This document shows positions 17,715 through 29,603 of a DNA stretch of 64,000 bases, one piece after another. How positions within the stretch are numbered: position 1 is the stretch's first letter; each line of letters begins with the position of its first letter. This stretch comes from Pseudobdellovibrionaceae bacterium (lineage in GTDB: Bacteria > Bdellovibrionota > Bdellovibrionia > Bdellovibrionales > Bdellovibrionaceae): assembly GCA_019637955.1 (NCBI GenBank), contig JAHBUS010000006.1:98750-162749 (forward strand). Reading direction: 5' to 3'. The notes under the pieces are model-generated. The model ran no database searches. It had not been told where the DNA came from and was given only the letters and a program-made list of their open reading frames with translations. Position numbers and translations under genes: made by a program.

Positions 17715-19576
17715 TCGAACTTTTGACGACGGAGCCAGCGGTCCAAAACGATGACGGCCCAAAAAGTCTTTTGCAGGTCTCGCGAACCGGTCAAAAGTTC
17801 TTCCCACATCCTGCGAGCGACTTCGCGATCCAAGAGCTGCAGGTCCCAGATGGGACTGTCGCGCAAAATGGCCTCGATCCGAGGGCGCAATGGCCCGGCC
17901 AACCATTCAAAAACGGGAATCGCAAAGCCATGCTTCGGCCGCTGAAGGATCGCGTTTGGAACTTTGTTTTTCAAGGCCTCTCGAAAAATCCACTTTCCGG
18001 TCTTACCCCGAAGTTTCATTTGATCTGGCAGCCTCAGACCCCAGAGCGCAAAGTCATTAGAAAGCAGAGGGGGGCGCACCTCGAGACCGCAGGCCATCGA
18101 AGCCCGATCCACTTTCGCGAGCACTGAAGCCGGCAAATAAAATTGGAGATCCAACCAAGGCGGGGCGAAGCCGCGATCGAAAGCCAACTTCAACTCACGG
18201 GCGTAATCATTTTTAACCCGCAAGTGAAGGGTTTTACCGCGAAGTTCTTCAAGATCAGGCAAATCTGTTCCGGACATCCAACGCAAGTGACGGACCAAAG
18301 GTTCATCGTCCCAACGACCAAAAAGACGCTTCATTTTCCAACCAAAAGACTGGTAGCCGGGCTTAATCTTCGTGCGTCTAGCGATCGCCTCACCCAAGGC
18401 GATGGCGCCGGGAACTCGACGAAGCCTTTCGCTCGTATTGTGGGCCCAGTAGGTCGGGTAGCCCCAAAAGAGCTCATCGCCGCCATCCCCGCCGGCAACG
18501 ACTTTGACCTTCGTGCGCGCCAAACGACACAGAGTCAGTGTCGGAAGAAAACTGGGATCGGCGAGTGGGGCGTCCATCATGTCCAACGATTCGTCGAGAC
18601 CCGACAACATCATTTGGGGCGTCAGCATCTCGACGCTCAAATCAACCTTGGCAATTTTAGCGACTTCCGCGGCGAATCCGCTTTCGTCAAAACTCTTTTC
18701 TTCGAAGCCGATCGAAAAAGCGGGCAAACCAGAACCGAATTCTTCAGCCGCCGCAAGCGTGACGAGAGTTGAATCGACGCCGCCACTCAGGAGCAACCCC
18801 ACCGGAACATCCGAGACAAAAGCGGTCCGCACGGCCTTCTTGAGTTCGTGCCACAAAGCATCGCCGGCATCGCGCTCGCTGGGAGCAAAGCTCTTCAAAT
18901 TCTGCGTTTCCCATTGATGATATTTTTCAGTTTGCAAACGTCCCGATTTCCAAATTAAAGCCTGCCCCGGCTCCATTTGAAAAATTCCCTCGACGATCGA
19001 GGCACCCGGGTTTCCATCGAAGAAAAGGTACTCTTCGAGGCCCCGAGGTGACAGCTTCAAAGGCGCCTGGCCGAGCTCCAAAAGCGGGCCCAGTTCGGAG
19101 GCGAACGCAAGCCCACCATCAGGCAGTTTTTGGCAATAAAGAGGTTTGATCCCAAAACGGTCGCGCGCCAGAACAACCTTGCCTTGATCGGATCGCCACA
19201 GGGCGAGTCCGAAAAAGCCGTCAAAGTCGTTCAACCCCGAATTACCGTTTTTCAGCCAGTGATGAAGCGCCACCTCAGTGTCGGATTGGGTTTTCCAAGC
19301 GACGCTCGGCAGGCGCCGGCGCAGATCTCTATAGTTGTAGATCTCACCGTTAAAACTCACCATGGCAGAGGTGGAATCGTCGAACAGGGGCTGATGCCCC
19401 CCTTCGAGATCCAAAATCGACAATCGCCGGTGACCGAAATGAATGAACCAGTCCTCGTGCTGAACGACACGCAGACCTGACCCATCAGGGCCACGGCGTT
19501 CGATCCGCTTCAGACATTGCTGGAGTTTGACGTCATCGAGGCGGGTCTTGGAGATGACCCCAAAGATCCCGCACAT
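17711..19576 (-). CDS. asnB: Glutamine-dependent amidotransferase, asparagine synthase B type
   Basis: 620 residues from the internal ATG at 19576, which gives MCGIFGV with the Cys2 glutaminase nucleophile; longer starts would block it. The N-terminal Ntn domain has FNGEIYNYR and the C-terminal half the ATP pyrophosphatase loop SGGVDST. It starts two bases after a GT2 gene. In O-antigen loci AsnB-like proteins (for example WbpS) turn uronic acids into uronamides; with wbpA and a uronate epimerase nearby this is plausible here. Housekeeping asparagine synthesis is the alternative. Confidence 0.85.
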   Translation of the reverse strand: MCGIFGVISKTRLDDVKLQQCLKRIERRGPDGSGLRVVQHEDWFIHFGHRRLSILDLEGGHQPLFDDSTSAMVSFNGEIYNYRDLRRRLPSVAWKTQSDTEVALHHWLKNGNSGLNDFDGFFGLALWRSDQGKVVLARDRFGIKPLYCQKLPDGGLAFASELGPLLELGQAPLKLSPRGLEEYLFFDGNPGASIVEGIFQMEPGQALIWKSGRLQTEKYHQWETQNLKSFAPSERDAGDALWHELKKAVRTAFVSDVPVGLLLSGGVDSTLVTLAAAEEFGSGLPAFSIGFEEKSFDESGFAAEVAKIAKVDLSVEMLTPQMMLSGLDESLDMMDAPLADPSFLPTLTLCRLARTKVKVVAGGDGGDELFWGYPTYWAHNTSERLRRVPGAIALGEAIARRTKIKPGYQSFGWKMKRLFGRWDDEPLVRHLRWMSGTDLPDLEELRGKTLHLRVKNDYARELKLAFDRGFAPPWLDLQFYLPASVLAKVDRASMACGLEVRPPLLSNDFALWGLRLPDQMKLRGKTGKWIFREALKNKVPNAILQRPKHGFAIPVFEWLAGPLRPRIEAILRDSPIWDLQLLDREVARRMWEELLTGSRDLQKTFWAVIVLDRWLRRQKFD

Positions 19577-19577
19577 C

Positions 19578-20537
19578 TTAGGCCCGAATCTCTTCGCGGA
19601 TGGCGTAAGGGCGGCGGTTTTGCGACTCAAAATAAGTTCGCATCAAGACTTCGGCGATGATTCCCATGAACAAAAACTGCGCCGCCGCCGCGACCGAGAA
19701 AGCCGCGATAATGAACAAGGGATTCCGGTGAACAAACACATCTAAGAAAAACTTTTGGTACAGAACAAATCCGCATAAGACCAGACCAACAAACATCGAG
19801 AAGGCCCCCGCGGCGCCAAAAATATAAATGGGCTTGGTCTGAAACCGCTGAAAGAACCAAATGGTCATCAAGTCGAACATGACTTTGAACGTGCGCGAAA
19901 GATTGTACTTTGAGACGCCCGCCACGCGCGGGCGGTGATTCACTTCCATCTCGGCGACGCGAGCGCCAAGCATCTCGACGAGCACACTGATAAACCTGTG
20001 CATTTCCCCGTAGAGGTAGAGGCGGTCCGTGATCTCACGGCGGTACATTTTCAGGCTGCACCCAAGATCACGAAAGCGAGCCCGCGTGACTTTACGGATG
20101 ATAAAATTGGCGATCTTCGAAGGGAAGGTGCGAAGAAAGAAACCGTCTTGACGGTTCTTGCGCCACCCCGTCACGAAATCATAGCCCTCTTCCATCTTCG
20201 CCAGAAGCCTGAGGATATCGCGGGGGTCATTCTGACGGTCGGCATCCATCGTCACCACGTATTGGCCCTGAGCCGAACGGAAGCCTGCATCAAAGGCCGC
20301 CGACTGCCCCGCATTTTTCCAGAAGCGGAAAACTCGAAGTTCCGGGTGGATCTTGGTCGCTTCCTTTAAAACTTGTAAAGAACCGTCGCGGCTTCCGTCA
20401 TCGACGGCCAAAACCTCGTAAGAAAGGCCCGCAGGACGCAAAACGCCGGCAATCTCCAGAAGTAACGGGAGGATATTCTCCTCTTCGTTGTAGATCGGGA
20501 GAACGATGGATAGAACGGGCCGCGTGTTTGCTTGCAT
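19578..20537 (-). CDS. Polyprenyl-phosphate glycosyltransferase (GT2, DPM1/GtrB/ArnC-like)
   Basis: 319 residues from ATG 20537. The GT2 N-terminus reads LSIVLPIYNEEENI, then AVDDGSRDGS, and MDADRQNDPRD with the DxD motif. After ~225 residues two long hydrophobic helices and a basic tail follow, as in GtrB and ArnC, which load a sugar onto undecaprenyl phosphate. Divergent from the epimerase (29-base gap) and directly upstream of asnB. Such a product could serve the DUF2079 protein as a donor; that link is inference. Confidence 0.83.
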   Translation of the reverse strand: MQANTRPVLSIVLPIYNEEENILPLLLEIAGVLRPAGLSYEVLAVDDGSRDGSLQVLKEATKIHPELRVFRFWKNAGQSAAFDAGFRSAQGQYVVTMDADRQNDPRDILRLLAKMEEGYDFVTGWRKNRQDGFFLRTFPSKIANFIIRKVTRARFRDLGCSLKMYRREITDRLYLYGEMHRFISVLVEMLGARVAEMEVNHRPRVAGVSKYNLSRTFKVMFDLMTIWFFQRFQTKPIYIFGAAGAFSMFVGLVLCGFVLYQKFFLDVFVHRNPLFIIAAFSVAAAAQFLFMGIIAEVLMRTYFESQNRRPYAIREEIRA

Positions 20538-20566
20538 CGTGAATTCCCAAGAACTACAGTGGCGCC

Positions 20567-21574
20567 ATGACAGAGTCATGGCGCGCCTTAGCAAAACCCA
20601 GCCGGATCTTGGTCACAGGGGCTGCCGGCTTTGTCGGCTTTCACCTGTGCAAGCAGCTTTTGGCTGACGGCCATACAGTCCTCGGTATCGACAATCTCAA
20701 CGACTACTATGCCGTTCAGCTGAAAAGAGACCGTCTCGAGCAGCTCCAAAAGCTCTCGGGCTTTGCCTTTTCGGAGCTTTCAATTCACACCGAAGACTAC
20801 ACCAAGGCACATGCGGACTTTAAGCCTGATATTTTAGTTCATATGGCCGCGCAGGCCGGGGTTCGTTACTCGATCGACAACCCATGGGTCTATGTCGAAT
20901 CGAATCTCATCGGATTTCAGCGATTGCTCGAGACTTTGCGGGCTTATCCCGTTCGGCATTTTGTCTTTGCCTCGAGCAGCTCCGTTTATGGCAAAAATGC
21001 GCAGGTCCCGTACAAAGTCACCGACCGCACGGACCAACCTGTTTCTCTGTACGCCGCAACCAAAAAGTCAAATGAGCTTATCGGCTCGACCTACGCACAT
21101 TTGTTTAAGATCCCCATGACGGGCCTGCGGTTTTTTACGGTTTATGGGTCTTGGGGCCGCCCCGACATGGCCTATTTCAGCTTCACAAAAAAAATTCTGC
21201 AGGACTCACCGATTCAGGTTTTCAACCACGGGCGACTTAAACGCGACTTCACTCACATTCGTGATATCGTCGAATCGATCCGCCGCCTCATTCACCTGCC
21301 GCCTTCGGGAGAGGTGCCCTACCGACTTTTGAATATTGGCGCGAGCCAACCCGTTGAGCTCATGGATTTTATACGGACGCTTGAGGATCTCCTCGGAAAA
21401 AGAGCGCATTTAGAAATGAAGCCGATGCAGCCCGGAGACGTTCTGCAAACCTATGCCGACACTCGCGAGCTCGAAGAACTCACAGGTCACAAACCACAAA
21501 TTGACCTGCATCAAGGCTTAAGAGAGTTCGCCAGTTGGTACCGCGACACCGACGCGGGTTCGAAATATCTTTAA
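20567..21574 (+). CDS. UDP-glucuronate 4-epimerase-like nucleotide-sugar epimerase
   Basis: 335-residue SDR. The motif TGAAGFVGFHL is followed by GIDNLNDYYAVQLKRDRL, the stretch typical of UDP-glucuronate (and related) 4-epimerases. SSSSVYG and YAATKKSNE give Ser and Tyr-xxx-Lys. RFFTVYGSWGRPDMAYF is also typical of this group. It would make UDP-GalA from UDP-GlcA, or act on another uronic acid of this locus. No UDP-glucose dehydrogenase is seen in the window. Its stop shares TTAA (21571-21574) with the convergent methyltransferase. Confidence 0.85.
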   Translation: MTESWRALAKPSRILVTGAAGFVGFHLCKQLLADGHTVLGIDNLNDYYAVQLKRDRLEQLQKLSGFAFSELSIHTEDYTKAHADFKPDILVHMAAQAGVRYSIDNPWVYVESNLIGFQRLLETLRAYPVRHFVFASSSSVYGKNAQVPYKVTDRTDQPVSLYAATKKSNELIGSTYAHLFKIPMTGLRFFTVYGSWGRPDMAYFSFTKKILQDSPIQVFNHGRLKRDFTHIRDIVESIRRLIHLPPSGEVPYRLLNIGASQPVELMDFIRTLEDLLGKRAHLEMKPMQPGDVLQTYADTRELEELTGHKPQIDLHQGLREFASWYRDTDAGSKYL

Positions 21575-22398
21575 TAGGCCTCCGCACGAGCCAGGATCCA
21601 CGAGTAAAAAACCACCGAATCCGGATCGTTCTTCACGACTTGGAATTCACTTTTCATCTCTTCGACGGTCTCTGCACTCACTCGCCCCGACTTGATCAGC
21701 TCGGGTGCCCCGCTAAGCATCAGATCTGTCCAGTAATCGATGAACGCCGCACGTTTTTTAGGCAGGCGGTTGTCGTACTGGTGAGTCAGAACTTTGGTGC
21801 TAATATTTTGATAGCCCGCCTTCATCAAATAGTTGGCGAGCTTGCCACCGACGAAGGGGTCTCCTTTGAGCTCCCACTGTTGGTCATTGAATTCAAACCA
21901 GTACTTCAGTGTCGCCGGCGAATACGGATGCAGGTAGAACGTGGCGTTCAAGACTTCGTTGCAATAAATCACGCCGCCCGACTTGAGCACTCGGCGCACT
22001 TCTGACAAGACGCCAACGGGATTCTGCAAATGTTCGAGCAGCCAGCAAATAAAGGCGCCATCGAACTCGTCGCCTTTGAACGGAAGATTCATGGCATCGC
22101 CCTGATGAAGCCGAACTCGGCCCTGAGCAATCGGCCCTGATAACGTCTGCCGGGCACGCTCGATTTGTTTGTCTGAAGCATCGACACAGTCGATATGGGC
22201 CTGCGGGAAACGCTCCAGCAAGATCTGGGTTTGGGCGCCGACGCCCGACCCAACCTCGACGATTTTTTTGGCGCCGCTAAAGTCGATATTTGAGAAAATG
22301 ATCTCTTCGTGGACACGGGCTTGATGAAGCAGGCGGTCCTGCTCTTCTTTGGAAAAACCATGGATGTAGCCGTCAGCAAGACTCGTTTTTTCGCTCAT
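21571..22398 (-). CDS. SAM-dependent methyltransferase (Methyltransf_11 type)
   Basis: 275 residues. Motif I is VEVGSGVGAQTQILL (~46-60), followed by DCVDASDKQ with the ribose-binding Asp, and DGAFICWLLEHLQNP as motif IV-V. The rest resembles class I small-molecule methyltransferases. It faces the epimerase with a 4-base overlap and is divergent from the flippase-like gene at 22484. Substrate unknown; a sugar or lipid of the envelope fits the neighbourhood. Confidence 0.75.
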   Translation of the reverse strand: MSEKTSLADGYIHGFSKEEQDRLLHQARVHEEIIFSNIDFSGAKKIVEVGSGVGAQTQILLERFPQAHIDCVDASDKQIERARQTLSGPIAQGRVRLHQGDAMNLPFKGDEFDGAFICWLLEHLQNPVGVLSEVRRVLKSGGVIYCNEVLNATFYLHPYSPATLKYWFEFNDQQWELKGDPFVGGKLANYLMKAGYQNISTKVLTHQYDNRLPKKRAAFIDYWTDLMLSGAPELIKSGRVSAETVEEMKSEFQVVKNDPDSVVFYSWILARAEAY

Positions 22399-22483
22399 AT
22401 GGGTCTCAATCTACGCCATAACGCAAAATGACAACAAGCGGAATGATGACGGGACAACCAAGGCGTGGGACTTTAAACGCCGC

Positions 22484-23488
22484 ATGCCGTCCTCCTTGCG
22501 CAACCTGACCGTTCAAACCCTCAAAGTGGCTCTCGCCGCTGGCCTTTTGTATTACCTGTTCTCCTCGGGCCGGGTGAATTTGGAGTCACTGAAAACGCTT
22601 CTCACCCCTCCCGTCTTGATCGCGGGCCTGGCAACCGTCGGCGTGGTTCTTTACTTTGCCTCGGAGCGCTGGCGCATGCTTTTGAAGCAGCAGGGCCTTC
22701 CTTGCACGCGTGGACAGGCCTACCGCCTGACGTTGATCGGCACGTTTTTCAACTTCTTCGTGCCTGGAGGCGTTGGCGGCGACGTCGTGAAGGCCATTTT
22801 GATCGCGCAAAATCACCCCGAGCAGCGGGGTAAAGCCGTCCTGACGGTCCTCGCTGATCGGATCCTGGGATTGTTTACGATGTCCGTTTTGGCGCTTGTC
22901 GCTTTTAGCTTCGAACCCGCCCTGCTCACTCGAGAAAAGAGCTTTCAGGTCATTTTCATCGGGCTTCTCGTTATCACGCTGGGCTTTGTGGTCGCCTTCT
23001 GGCTGCTACTTTCGGCCAAGGCCGACCGCCTTCGCGCCGCGGTCGAAAATATTTTGAAGCGCGTCCCGAAGCTCCACAAGCTCTGGCTCTTTGCCCAGAC
23101 TTACCGTCTGAGTTGGAAGCAGCTGTTGGGCCTCGCGTCCTTGAGCTTCGGCGCTCAACTCACGCAGGTCTTGCTGTTTATCGTGGTCGCGACCGCTCAG
23201 ACCGAAACCGTTCCCGAACTGAGTGTCTTTCTCTTTGCGGTCCCCGTCGGATTTATGGTGACGGCCGTGCCCATTGCGCCGGCCGGTATCGGCATCGGGC
23301 AGGCCGCGTTCTTCTACCTCTTCACCAAAGCCATTGGATCCGAGTCGGATCTCGGTGTTCTAGGCATCACCGCCTTTCAAGCCTTTCAGCTCTGCTTTGG
23401 CCTGATCGGCGCGGTCTTCTTTGTCCTGCTCAAACGACAGAATCCGAAGCTCAATCTCGACGACCCCGAACCCACCCCTAGAGCATAA
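22484..23488 (+). CDS. Lysylphosphatidylglycerol synthase TM-region / UPF0104 flippase-like membrane protein
   Basis: 334 residues with about eight hydrophobic segments. The sequence GTFFNFFVPGGVGGDVVKA (~86-104) and the later VPIAPAGIGIGQAAF are the conserved cores of the LPG_synthase_TM (UPF0104) family. MprF flips lysyl-PG with this domain; stand-alone members are thought to move lipids. No aminoacyl-transferase domain is present. It closes the surface glycan region and precedes metF by 72 bases. Confidence 0.8.
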   Translation: MPSSLRNLTVQTLKVALAAGLLYYLFSSGRVNLESLKTLLTPPVLIAGLATVGVVLYFASERWRMLLKQQGLPCTRGQAYRLTLIGTFFNFFVPGGVGGDVVKAILIAQNHPEQRGKAVLTVLADRILGLFTMSVLALVAFSFEPALLTREKSFQVIFIGLLVITLGFVVAFWLLLSAKADRLRAAVENILKRVPKLHKLWLFAQTYRLSWKQLLGLASLSFGAQLTQVLLFIVVATAQTETVPELSVFLFAVPVGFMVTAVPIAPAGIGIGQAAFFYLFTKAIGSESDLGVLGITAFQAFQLCFGLIGAVFFVLLKRQNPKLNLDDPEPTPRA

Positions 23489-23560
23489 ACTCCAAAGCGC
23501 TCGCCAAGTTTGAACCCCCGAAACCTTGCCCCTGAAAGCCTTCTGCATTAGCTTCACGCC

Positions 23561-24504
23561 ATGCACGTAACTGATCATCTCGCCAAGGCCCGAGGCCCCC
23601 TTTACAGCTTTGAAATCGTTCCGCCGCCCCGGGGCCGCAGCATCAAGGACATCATCGACGTCGTCGAAAAGCTGCAGCCTCTTGAGCCGCCGTGGATCGA
23701 CGTCACCTCGCACTCCTCGAGCGCGCATTACCGCGAAAAGCATGACGGCTCGATCGAGCGCAAAACATTTCGCAAGCGCCCAGGCACGCTCGGCATTTGC
23801 GGCATCATCCAAAATCGCTTTCGCATCGACACCGTCGCGCACATTCTCTGCCTGGGCTTCTCGCGCGAAGAGACCGAAGACGCGCTCATCGAGATGAACT
23901 TTTTGGGCATTCACAACGCCCTCGCCCTTCGCGGCGATGCCCCGAACTATCAAAAACCCACGCGCAAAGACCGCACCGAAAATCAGTACGCCTGCGACCT
24001 CGTTCAGCAGATCAGTGACATGAAGGGCGGCAAATTCCTCGAAGACCTCGAGGGCTCGCAGCCTCTCGACTATTGCGTGGGGATTGCCGGGTATCCCGAA
24101 AAACATTTTGAGGCCGCTTCGCTCAAGGTCGACATTCAAAACCTCAAGAAAAAAGTCGATGCGGGCGCGCAGTACATCGTGACCCAAATGTTTTACGACA
24201 ACGATAAGTACTTCCGCTACGTCGAGGCCTGTCGGGCCGCGGGCATCACCGTGCCGATCATCCCCGGCCTTAAAATCCTGCGCTCGGCCGGTCAGCTCAA
24301 GACTTTGCCCAAAGCATTTCACATCGATCTTCCCGACGCGCTCGTCGATGAAGTTCATGAAAACCCCACGCATGCGGCCGAGATCGGCAAACGCTGGACC
24401 CTCAAGCAGTGCGAAGAGCTCCTCAACAAAGGAGTTCCCGCTTTGCACTACTATGTTCTCAACGACTCCGATCACGTGGTTGACGTGGTGAAGAAGCTCA
24501 AAAA

Positions 24505-24508
<4 letters not shown>
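23561..24508 (+). CDS. metF: 5,10-methylenetetrahydrofolate reductase
   Basis: 315 residues. FEIVPP (~17-22) carries the catalytic Glu, with LALRGD near 125 and [10 protein letters not shown] as flavin/folate-binding segments, and [10 protein letters not shown] (as [10 protein letters not shown]) near the end of the barrel. It reduces methylene-THF to 5-methyl-THF with FAD, supplying MetH. It overlaps metH by 4 bases (ATGA), so the two are coupled. The 72 bases upstream are too short for a SAM or cobalamin riboswitch. Confidence 0.95.
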
Positions 24509-28119
<3,611 letters not shown>

Positions 28120-28216
28120 ACGCCGACCAGGGGCCCTCGAATTTTTCAATCCGGAACGCGGTTTTTGAGATTTTCGTGAGATTCTTAGGCGCGCTTTCAA
28201 GTCATCAGGCGTTTTG

Positions 28217-28246
28217 CAAAAAGAAAAGGCGCCGGTTCGGCGCCTC
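28217..28246 (-). terminator. Rho-independent terminator (minus strand)
   Basis: Seven-base-pair GC stem GGCGCCG/CGGCGCC (28228-28234 and 28238-28244) with a three-base loop. Read on the minus strand it is followed by TTTTCTTTTT. It would end the predicted small RNA and any readthrough from the amidohydrolase gene. Confidence 0.8.
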
Positions 28247-28308
28247 GTGTTCCGTTCTTGAGGATCTCCCTAGAAAGGAGACTCGCAGATGAGAAACAAC
28301 CCCAACTG
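28219..28308 (-). ncRNA. Predicted FliA-dependent small RNA with anti-Shine-Dalgarno loop
   Basis: From a start expected near 28308 (set by the upstream FliA-like boxes) to the terminator is ~90 nucleotides with no good reading frame. Three hairpins can be drawn: AACAAC/GTTGTT at the 5' end, TCTCC/GGAGA in the middle, and the GC terminator. The middle hairpin presents CTCCTTTCTA (complement of 28271-28280), identical to the 3' tail of most 16S rRNAs. The RNA could pair with Shine-Dalgarno sequences of mRNAs. Promoter and fold are seen by eye only. Confidence 0.45.
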
Positions 28309-28405
28309 TTGTTCTTATCGGCGAGATGTCGAAATCTTTAAGTTTCTTTTGTGGATCCATTTGGTTCTACTCAAGTTTCTTTTTCTGATTTCGCATTTCG
28401 CGTAG
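28289..28405 (+). CDS. Possible small hydrophobic protein (38 aa)
   Basis: ATG 28289 is preceded by TAGAAAGGAG (28271-28280), a ten-base perfect complement of the 16S rRNA tail, with an eight-base spacer. The product begins MRNNPNCCSYRRD and has a hydrophobic C-terminal half (FLLWIHLVLLKFLFLI), like many small membrane proteins. Against it: no promoter is seen on this strand, and the same DNA is explained by a minus-strand small RNA. I cannot name a family. Confidence 0.25.
   Translation: MRNNPNCCSYRRDVEIFKFLLWIHLVLLKFLFLISHFA
28315..28340 (-). promoter_or_regulatory. FliA/sigma28-like promoter (minus strand)
   Basis: On the minus strand TAAAGATT (28340-28333), a 10-base spacer, then a perfect GCCGATAA (28322-28315). 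The E. coli FliA consensus is TAAAGTTT-N11-GCCGATAA, so this is 15 of 16 box matches with a spacer one base short. It points at the predicted small RNA. Confidence 0.5.
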
Positions 28406-28483
28406 TTAACTTCAAGACTATGGGCTTAAGACTCTCGTCTCTGTGGTGCGCGGACTCTTCAACCGGGGACCTTTAAGACGAAT

Positions 28484-28500
28484 GGCGCCGAACCGGCGCC
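28484..28500. repeat. Second copy of the GGCGCC hairpin, inverted relative to 28228-28244
   Basis: The 17-base sequence here is the exact reverse complement of 28228-28244. It forms the same stem with loop AAC. It lacks a T-run on either strand, so it is not a clear terminator. The two copies lie 239 bases apart and bracket the small RNA/small ORF. Confidence 0.6.
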
Positions 28501-28556
28501 TGAGCAGTGTCTCAAAAGAAGACTCACTTCCGATTCGGTGACGATAAGCGTTGCCG

Positions 28557-29465
28557 CTACTTCACCGAGCAGGTGTGTTTGCCTTCGAGCTCCTTGAGCT
28601 TGAAGACCTTGATGGCGTTCTCGTAGAACACCTGGCACCACGCCTCGCGCGGGATCGCCTTTTTATAAGCCTCCAGATAATCCTTCATCCCCGTGAGTGG
28701 CCAGTCAGTGCCATAGAGGTACTTGGAAGGATCTTCCATGTAGCCGTAGCTCCAACGGATCGGGTCGATCAGGTAGCGGTCCAGACCGGCTGAGCTGATC
28801 TCCTTCAAATTGCCGATCAAAAGCGCTGAGGCCTCGATGTAGACATTGGGGTTCTTGTAAGCGACTTCGGCCGCCGTTTGAATCCACGGATTTCCCAAGT
28901 GCGCGATCACGAAATTGACCTTGCGGTTGTCCACCGCGACTTCGTCGATGGTCATGGGATCCGAAAACTTCAACTTCCCGTCCGCGGAATAAGTGTCGCC
29001 GGTGTGAAAGACGACGGGAACATCGTACTTTTCCGCCAACTGATAAACGGGTTTGAAGTATTTGTCGTAGGCGTATTTGTAAGAGTAACCCAGGTAGATC
29101 TTGATGCAGCGGAAATCACCCGACTTCAAACCCTTTTCCAGGCGCTTCAGGTCACGGCTCTCTTCAATGCCATAACAGTGAAACACGTTTTTCGCTTTCA
29201 TGTCGGCGTTGAAGCCGCGCTCATCATCGCCCACGTGTGAGATGGCCGCCACGATGCCGGCTTCTTTCCACTCTTTTTCATACTGCTCGCGGGTCACCGG
29301 CAATTTACTCGAACGCTCGATGCGTCCGTCAAAACGGGTGTGCGTGTGCACGTCGATCACGGGCAAGACATCGGCCTCTTTCGATGCGTTTGAGGCACCT
29401 TTTTGCGCCCACAAAAGACCGCAAACTCCAAAGACCACCACGGCACCCAAAACGTATTTCAGCAT
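28557..29465 (-). CDS. Amidohydrolase family protein (Amidohydro_2), exported or membrane-anchored
   Basis: 302 residues. The first ~20 residues (YVLGAVVVFGVCGLLW) are a signal peptide or anchor. The metal-binding motif IDVHTHTRFD (~37-46) follows, then VVFHTGD, FVIAHLGNPW and YLYGTDWPL near the end, the His and Asp ligands of a TIM-barrel metal hydrolase. Members hydrolyse or decarboxylate small cyclic or carboxylic substrates; an exported one is unusual. Substrate unknown. Divergent from TIGR03546. Confidence 0.75.
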   Translation of the reverse strand: MLKYVLGAVVVFGVCGLLWAQKGASNASKEADVLPVIDVHTHTRFDGRIERSSKLPVTREQYEKEWKEAGIVAAISHVGDDERGFNADMKAKNVFHCYGIEESRDLKRLEKGLKSGDFRCIKIYLGYSYKYAYDKYFKPVYQLAEKYDVPVVFHTGDTYSADGKLKFSDPMTIDEVAVDNRKVNFVIAHLGNPWIQTAAEVAYKNPNVYIEASALLIGNLKEISSAGLDRYLIDPIRWSYGYMEDPSKYLYGTDWPLTGMKDYLEAYKKAIPREAWCQVFYENAIKVFKLKELEGKHTCSVK

Positions 29466-29603
29466 GGCAAAATCCCCCTCTGGGAACCCGGTCTACAGCT
29501 CAGGAAACGTTTTTTCAATATCGCAACGTGACAGAACCGTTTCCTGGAGTCCCATCCACCTGGCTTTTCGGCTAACCTACCCACTCACAAGCGAGGGACT
29601 TCG

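Larger units (their letters stand above)
28120..28556. other. 437-base convergent gap after metH with small-RNA signals
   Basis: This gap between metH and the amidohydrolase carries a minus-strand FliA-like promoter, a predicted small RNA with terminator, an overlapping plus-strand 38-codon frame and an inverted pair of GGCGCC hairpins. The parts are listed separately. The stretch 28120-28216 and 28406-28483 shows nothing else I can support. Confidence 0.6.

Noticed and set aside
23489-23560. SAM or cobalamin riboswitch upstream of metF-metH
   Set aside because: Only 72 bases, without the conserved core blocks of either class.
28484-28500. Terminator for the amidohydrolase gene
   Set aside because: Good stem but no T-run on either strand; the T-run is only at the 28217-28246 copy.
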